A stretch of DNA of 11,358 nucleotides from an uncultured Eubacteriales bacterium (lineage in GTDB: Bacteria > Bacillota > Clostridia > Peptostreptococcales > Anaerovoracaceae), in the NCBI GenBank assembly GCA_902797195.1, contig CADBRY010000196.1, forward strand, positions 1 through 11,358. Reading direction: 5' to 3'. How positions within the stretch are numbered: position 1 is the stretch's first letter; every line of letters begins with the position of its first letter. Shown piece by piece: positions 8,727 to 11,358 of the stretch. The position numbers and the translations under genes are program-made. The notes under the pieces were generated by a model. The model had not been told where the DNA came from, did not search any database, and saw only the letters and a program-made list of their open reading frames with translations.

Positions 8727-9246
8727 AGAGACAATAGGCAATGTGATGATCACCCAGGATGAGATACTGGCCAAGGCCGGGGAGATCGGGAAGAAGATCA
8801 CAGAGGAATTCAAGGGTGAAGAAATAGTTCTCGTTGGGATCCTGAGAGGCGCTGTCCTCTGGATGGCGGATATCATGAAACGCATCGAGCTTGATATGAC
8901 CATCGACTTCATGGCGGTATCAAGTTACGGATCCGCCACCAAATCTTCCGGAATCGTAAAGATCAACAAGGACCTGGACACGGACATCGAAGGAAAGAAT
9001 GTCATAATAGTCGAGGACATCGTTGACAGCGGAGTCACCCTCAACTACCTGGTGGGATATTTCCAGAGCAGGGGAGCGAAGGTGATCAAGATCTGCGCAC
9101 TCCTTGATAAACCCGAAGGACGCAGAGTGGATATAGAAGTTGATTACATAGGATTTACCGTGGATGACAGGTTTATCGTCGGATACGGTCTAGACTATGA
9201 TCAAAAATACAGGAATCTTCCGTATATTACCTATCTTGAAGAGTAA
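8719..9246 (+). CDS. hpt: Hypoxanthine phosphoribosyltransferase
   Basis: This enzyme salvages hypoxanthine (and usually guanine) by transfer to PRPP, giving IMP or GMP. The 175-residue product matches the usual bacterial length. The PRPP-binding motif VIIVEDIVDSGVT is at 95-107, the flexible SSYG loop at 68-71 and the base-binding region FIVGYGLDY at 152-160. I start at 8719 (MHEETIGNVMITQDEI) because this lines up with the N-terminus of the B. subtilis enzyme as I recall it and has AGGAGG upstream. The in-frame ATG at 8677 would add 14 residues, including a basic stretch unlike the family. The gene overlaps the DUF1232 gene by eight bases. In many Bacillota hpt sits next to tilS and ftsH; that context is absent here. 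Confidence 0.95.
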   Translation: MHEETIGNVMITQDEILAKAGEIGKKITEEFKGEEIVLVGILRGAVLWMADIMKRIELDMTIDFMAVSSYGSATKSSGIVKINKDLDTDIEGKNVIIVEDIVDSGVTLNYLVGYFQSRGAKVIKICALLDKPEGRRVDIEVDYIGFTVDDRFIVGYGLDYDQKYRNLPYITYLEE

Positions 9247-9258
9247 GGAGAATCACAA

Positions 9259-9831
9259 ATGGGCTACACAGTAAAAATCGGATTGTCAAACAAGCACGTA
9301 CATCTTTCCCAGGAACATCTGGAGATCCTCTTCGGCAAGGGCCACGAGCTTACCCCGACAAAGGATCTTGTTCAGCCGGGACAGTTTGCATCGGAGGAAA
9401 AAGTGGACATCGTAGGACCTAAGAAGACTCTTACGGGAGTCAGAGTTTTAGGACCTGTCCGTCCCGAGACTCAGGTGGAGCTGGCCATGACAGATGCCAG
9501 AACCATAGGGATCAAGGCTCCCATCAGAGAGTCCGGACACCTTGAAGGAACACCGGGATGCAAACTCATAGGACCTGCGGGAGAAGTTGAGCTGGATCAT
9601 GGTGTCATGGTCGCACAGAGACACGTACACCTGAATCCTCAGCAGGCAATCGACGCGGGAGTCAAGGATAAGGATATCGTCTGCCTGAAGATCGACGGCG
9701 AAAGAGGACTTATCTTCGACAATGTGGTTGTCAGATCAGGAGATAAGCACGAGAGAGAAGTGCATCTGGATACCGACGAAGGAAATGCAGCCGGATGCGG
9801 TCCCGATGCGGTGGCTGAAATCATCAAGTGA
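9259..9831 (+). CDS. pduL: PduL-type phosphate acyltransferase (phosphotransacylase)
   Basis: PduL enzymes exchange CoA and phosphate on short acyl groups (acetyl- or propionyl-CoA to the acyl phosphate), which acetate kinase can use to make ATP. They are unrelated to the classical Pta. Of 190 residues, the two related PduL domains are visible, each with an HVHL metal-site motif: SNKHVHLS (10-17) and RHVHL (121-125). LTPTKDLVQPGQFASEE (31-47), RVLGPVRPETQVE (62-74), Arg90 in the APIRESG loop and HLDTDEGNAAG (169-179) complete the family pattern. The protein begins almost at the first motif (GYTVKIGLSNKHVHLS) and so lacks the N-terminal extension that targets some relatives to microcompartments. 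No shell genes are nearby, so I infer a free cytosolic enzyme. AAGGAG at 9245-9250 overlaps the hpt stop and lies eight bases before the ATG. The real acyl substrate is not determined by sequence. Confidence 0.93.
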   Translation: MGYTVKIGLSNKHVHLSQEHLEILFGKGHELTPTKDLVQPGQFASEEKVDIVGPKKTLTGVRVLGPVRPETQVELAMTDARTIGIKAPIRESGHLEGTPGCKLIGPAGEVELDHGVMVAQRHVHLNPQQAIDAGVKDKDIVCLKIDGERGLIFDNVVVRSGDKHEREVHLDTDEGNAAGCGPDAVAEIIK

Positions 9832-9865
9832 TCGGCAAACCCTTAGATTAATCACATTTTTAGAC

Positions 9866-9894
9866 TTGTAAGCACCTTTTTGTTATGAGATAAT
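9866..9894 (+). promoter_or_regulatory. Possible promoter for the BspA-like gene
   Basis: TTGTAA (9866-9871) and GATAAT (9889-9894) are 17 bases apart, matching -35 and -10 at 4 and 5 of 6 positions. Transcription would start near 9901 and give a leader of about 97 bases. The same bases form the hairpin at 9869-9905, so promoter and terminator readings overlap; the match could be by chance in this AT-rich gap. Confidence 0.45.
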
Positions 9895-9916
9895 AAAGGT
9901 GCTTATGATTATTTTT
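9869..9916 (+). terminator. Probable terminator after pduL
   Basis: TAAGCACCTTT (9869-9879) pairs perfectly over 11 bp with AAAGGTGCTTA (9895-9905) around a 15-base loop, and is followed by TGATTATTTTT. The stem lies 37 bases after the pduL stop codon. The T-rich tail is interrupted and the loop is larger than usual, so termination may be partial. Confidence 0.6.
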
Positions 9917-9936
9917 GAGCAAAATCGTTCATAACA
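9881..9936 (+). other. Loop complementarity (possible pseudoknot) in the intergenic leader
   Basis: TGTTATGA (9881-9888), in the loop of the preceding hairpin, is perfectly complementary to TCATAACA (9929-9936), with one further G-T pair possible. Read-through RNA from pduL could form a loop-to-downstream pseudoknot; on DNA it is an eight-base dyad with 40 bases between the arms. I do not recognise it as a known riboswitch class. Confidence 0.35.
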
Positions 9937-9981
9937 CGAAAATTTCCGGCTCGGTGGATACGGTACCGGCGTTTTTGCGTG
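9935..9981 (+). promoter_or_regulatory. Interrupted hairpin just before the BspA-like gene's ribosome site
   Basis: An outer arm CACG (9935-9938) pairs with CGTG (9978-9981). Next, past an A/G mismatch, AAA (9940-9942) pairs with TTT (9974-9976). An inner stem GCTCGGT (9949-9955) pairs with ACCGGC (9965-9970), leaving one bulged T. The inner stem is followed by GTTTTTG, so alone it resembles a weak terminator. The ribosome site AGGAG (9984-9988) starts three bases after the outer arm. It may be a regulatory leader structure. Confidence 0.4.
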
Positions 9982-9997
9982 AGAGGAGAGTACATAA

Positions 9998-11358
9998 ATG
10001 ATCATCAACGGAAACTGGGGGGCATGTCAGTGGACTATTTCGGAAGACGGAAGTCTTATTATCTACGAAGGGATCGCAGATGACATATCACCCGAAGAAA
10101 TGAGCCCTTGGTATGACCACAGCGGAGAGATCAGGAGCGTGTCCTTCAGCGGAAGGGTACACTTCTACGAGGGAGCTTCTCTTGCCTGCATGTTCAAGGA
10201 CTGCAGCAATATGGAAACTGCCGATTTGACAAATCTCGATACAAAAGGTGTCACATCCATGACCTCCATGTTTGAGGGATGCACTTCCCTTAAGGAGATC
10301 AGACTCACGGGTCTTGACATGTCATCGGTAAACAGCGTATCCGGAATGTTCAACAGCTGCGAGTCTCTGACCCATATAGATCTTGAGGGAATAAACACGG
10401 GAAGCCTTGTAAGCATGATCGGAATGTTCATGAACTGCAAGTCCCTTGAAGAAGTTGACCTTTCACCCCTGGACACTTCCAAGGCCGTTGATATGAGCTG
10501 GCTTTTCTGCGGCTGCGAGAACCTTAAAAGAGCCGACCTTTCAGAACTCGACACTTCCAACGTGGTTGACATGAGCTGCATGTTCCTCTCATGTGAATCC
10601 CTTGAAGAAGTGATACTCGGGGATATAGACACGACTTCGGTCATGGACATGTCCAGGATGTTCATGTACTGCAGGAAGCTCAAGAGCCTGGATGCTGCGG
10701 GAGTGGATAACAGCAGGACCGAACAGACCGACGACATGTTCCTGGGATGCGACAGACTCTGCTCCCTTGTTGCGGGAGAAAAATTCAGCCTCCTTGGCAG
10801 CGGCAACGCATCGGTGATACTTCCTGAAAGCAGAAGAAACGAAGACACGGATATGGTATCCGACTGGAGGAAGGCCTCCGACGGGACATTCTACAAGCCG
10901 GGCAGCACATATGTTATCAGATATAAAGGCAACGGAGCCGGGGGCACCATGAGCGAGTCCACCCATCAGGCCGGCGAGACCTGCATGGTGGCAGTTCCCG
11001 AATTCAAAGCCGGGGAAGGCGCTGTGTTCAAAGAGTGGAACGTCAGAAGAAACGGAAGCGGCAGAGCATATCGTCCGGGAGAAGCCATCAACATCCACTC
11101 GGATATGACCCTGTATGCAATATGGGCAAAAGCTCCCGAGATAAGGAGAGAATACGACATACCGCCACTTATCAACGGACAGAGTGCAAGCTGGGCAAGA
11201 CCTGAAGTGGTTTCCCCAAATGCGGAGATAACGGCTTTTGCAACTCAGATAATGCGTCCGGGAACCGACCAGTGGTCCGACCTTGATGAAAAGGATGAGC
11301 TTTTCTGTGAGGATGACGGATCCATGATCAGATACAGGATATCCAATTTTGCAGGATC
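9998..11358 (+). CDS. BspA-like (DUF285) repeat protein with InlB_B-type repeat, 3'-truncated by window end
   Basis: The frame stays open to the window end, giving 453 residues and no stop. Residues 1-25 resemble the segment that often precedes BspA-type repeats (GNWGACQWTISEDGSLII at 5-22). Residues 60 to about 265 are eight repeats with an exact 26-residue period and a pattern like MxxMFxxCxSLxxxDLxxLDTSxV; the MF (or LF) pairs are at 65, 91, 117, 143, 169, 195, 221 and 247. Residues about 305-377 look like a Listeria-Bacteroides repeat (InlB_B/Flg_new): RYKGNGAGGTM near the start, then VFKEWNVRRNGSG and MTLYAIW. Residues 380-453 are unrecognised. Relatives are usually surface or secreted proteins involved in adhesion, but this one has no signal peptide: the start is charged and polar, and an in-frame TAA at 9995-9997 directly precedes the ATG. 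AGGAG at 9984-9988 is nine bases before the ATG. The function is unknown; export or anchoring signals could lie beyond the window. Confidence 0.85.
   Translation, partial: MIINGNWGACQWTISEDGSLIIYEGIADDISPEEMSPWYDHSGEIRSVSFSGRVHFYEGASLACMFKDCSNMETADLTNLDTKGVTSMTSMFEGCTSLKEIRLTGLDMSSVNSVSGMFNSCESLTHIDLEGINTGSLVSMIGMFMNCKSLEEVDLSPLDTSKAVDMSWLFCGCENLKRADLSELDTSNVVDMSCMFLSCESLEEVILGDIDTTSVMDMSRMFMYCRKLKSLDAAGVDNSRTEQTDDMFLGCDRLCSLVAGEKFSLLGSGNASVILPESRRNEDTDMVSDWRKASDGTFYKPGSTYVIRYKGNGAGGTMSESTHQAGETCMVAVPEFKAGEGAVFKEWNVRRNGSGRAYRPGEAINIHSDMTLYAIWAKAPEIRREYDIPPLINGQSASWARPEVVSPNAEITAFATQIMRPGTDQWSDLDEKDELFCEDDGSMIRYRISNFAG
10175..10792 (+). repeat. Eight tandem 78-base protein-coding repeats (26 residues each)
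   Basis: These are diverged tandem repeats inside the BspA-like gene, best seen at protein level. Each full unit has Met/Leu-Phe followed three residues later by Cys, then a Leu and usually an Asp-Leu and an L/I-D/N-T/M-S turn. Spacing is exactly 26 residues for all eight Met-Phe positions. The last unit is degenerate after the DRL segment. The DNA copies are not identical, so the array is old rather than freshly expanded. Confidence 0.9.

Noticed and set aside
9905..9934. Nine-codon open frame (ATG to TAA) preceded by AAAGG in the leader of the BspA-like gene.
   Set aside because: If the promoter match is right the ribosome site is not transcribed; the frame is too short to judge and has no run of diagnostic codons for attenuation.
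9935..9981. A known riboswitch class in the leader.
   Set aside because: I compared it mentally with c-di-GMP, fluoride, preQ1, glycine and ydaO-type cores and found no convincing match.
1..11358. tRNA or rRNA genes, CRISPR arrays, insertion sequences, att sites or phage genes.
   Set aside because: None is visible: intergenic gaps are all under 170 bases and no transposase, integrase or regularly spaced identical DNA repeats occur.

Overview
The window looks like chromosomal DNA from a fermentative anaerobe of the Bacillota, most likely class Clostridia. The reasons are the gene order tig-clpP-clpX-lon-engB, strong AGGAGG-type ribosome binding sites, heavy use of AGA/AGG arginine and ATA isoleucine codons at a middling GC content (judged by eye), an arginine deiminase pathway, a PduL-type phosphotransacylase and a BspA-like repeat protein. 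I cannot name a genus. Every gene I accept is on the + strand.

Region 1 (1-1456) is the end of an arginine catabolism operon: the last 45 codons of ornithine carbamoyltransferase (arcB), then a complete arginine deiminase (arcA), closed by a clear intrinsic terminator. Together the two enzymes turn arginine into ornithine and carbamoyl phosphate, from which a carbamate kinase outside the window could make ATP.

Region 2 (1458-5412) starts with a good sigma-A-type promoter and reads through a CYTH triphosphate-tunnel protein, trigger factor (tig), clpP and clpX, with gaps of only 15-29 bases, ending at a second hairpin terminator. Region 3 (5449-9831) is lon, engB, a DUF1232 membrane protein, hpt and a pduL-type phosphotransacylase. 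Stop/start overlaps or tiny gaps suggest translational coupling. Regions 2 and 3 together form a protein quality-control block (nascent-chain folding, ClpXP, Lon) followed by ribosome assembly, purine salvage and acyl-phosphate metabolism genes.

Region 4 (9832-11358) differs from the rest. A 166-base intergenic stretch holds a terminator-like hairpin, a promoter-like sequence lying on the same bases, an 8-base complementarity between the hairpin loop and downstream sequence, and a second interrupted hairpin just before a ribosome binding site. It precedes a large open gene cut by the window end, encoding a BspA/DUF285-type repeat protein: eight repeats with an exact 26-residue period, each carrying a cysteine, then a Listeria-Bacteroides (InlB_B/Flg_new-like) repeat and an unrecognised segment. 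It has no signal peptide, and an in-frame stop directly abuts its start codon. This gene and its leader are the least ordinary part of the window; the rest is well-known housekeeping machinery.
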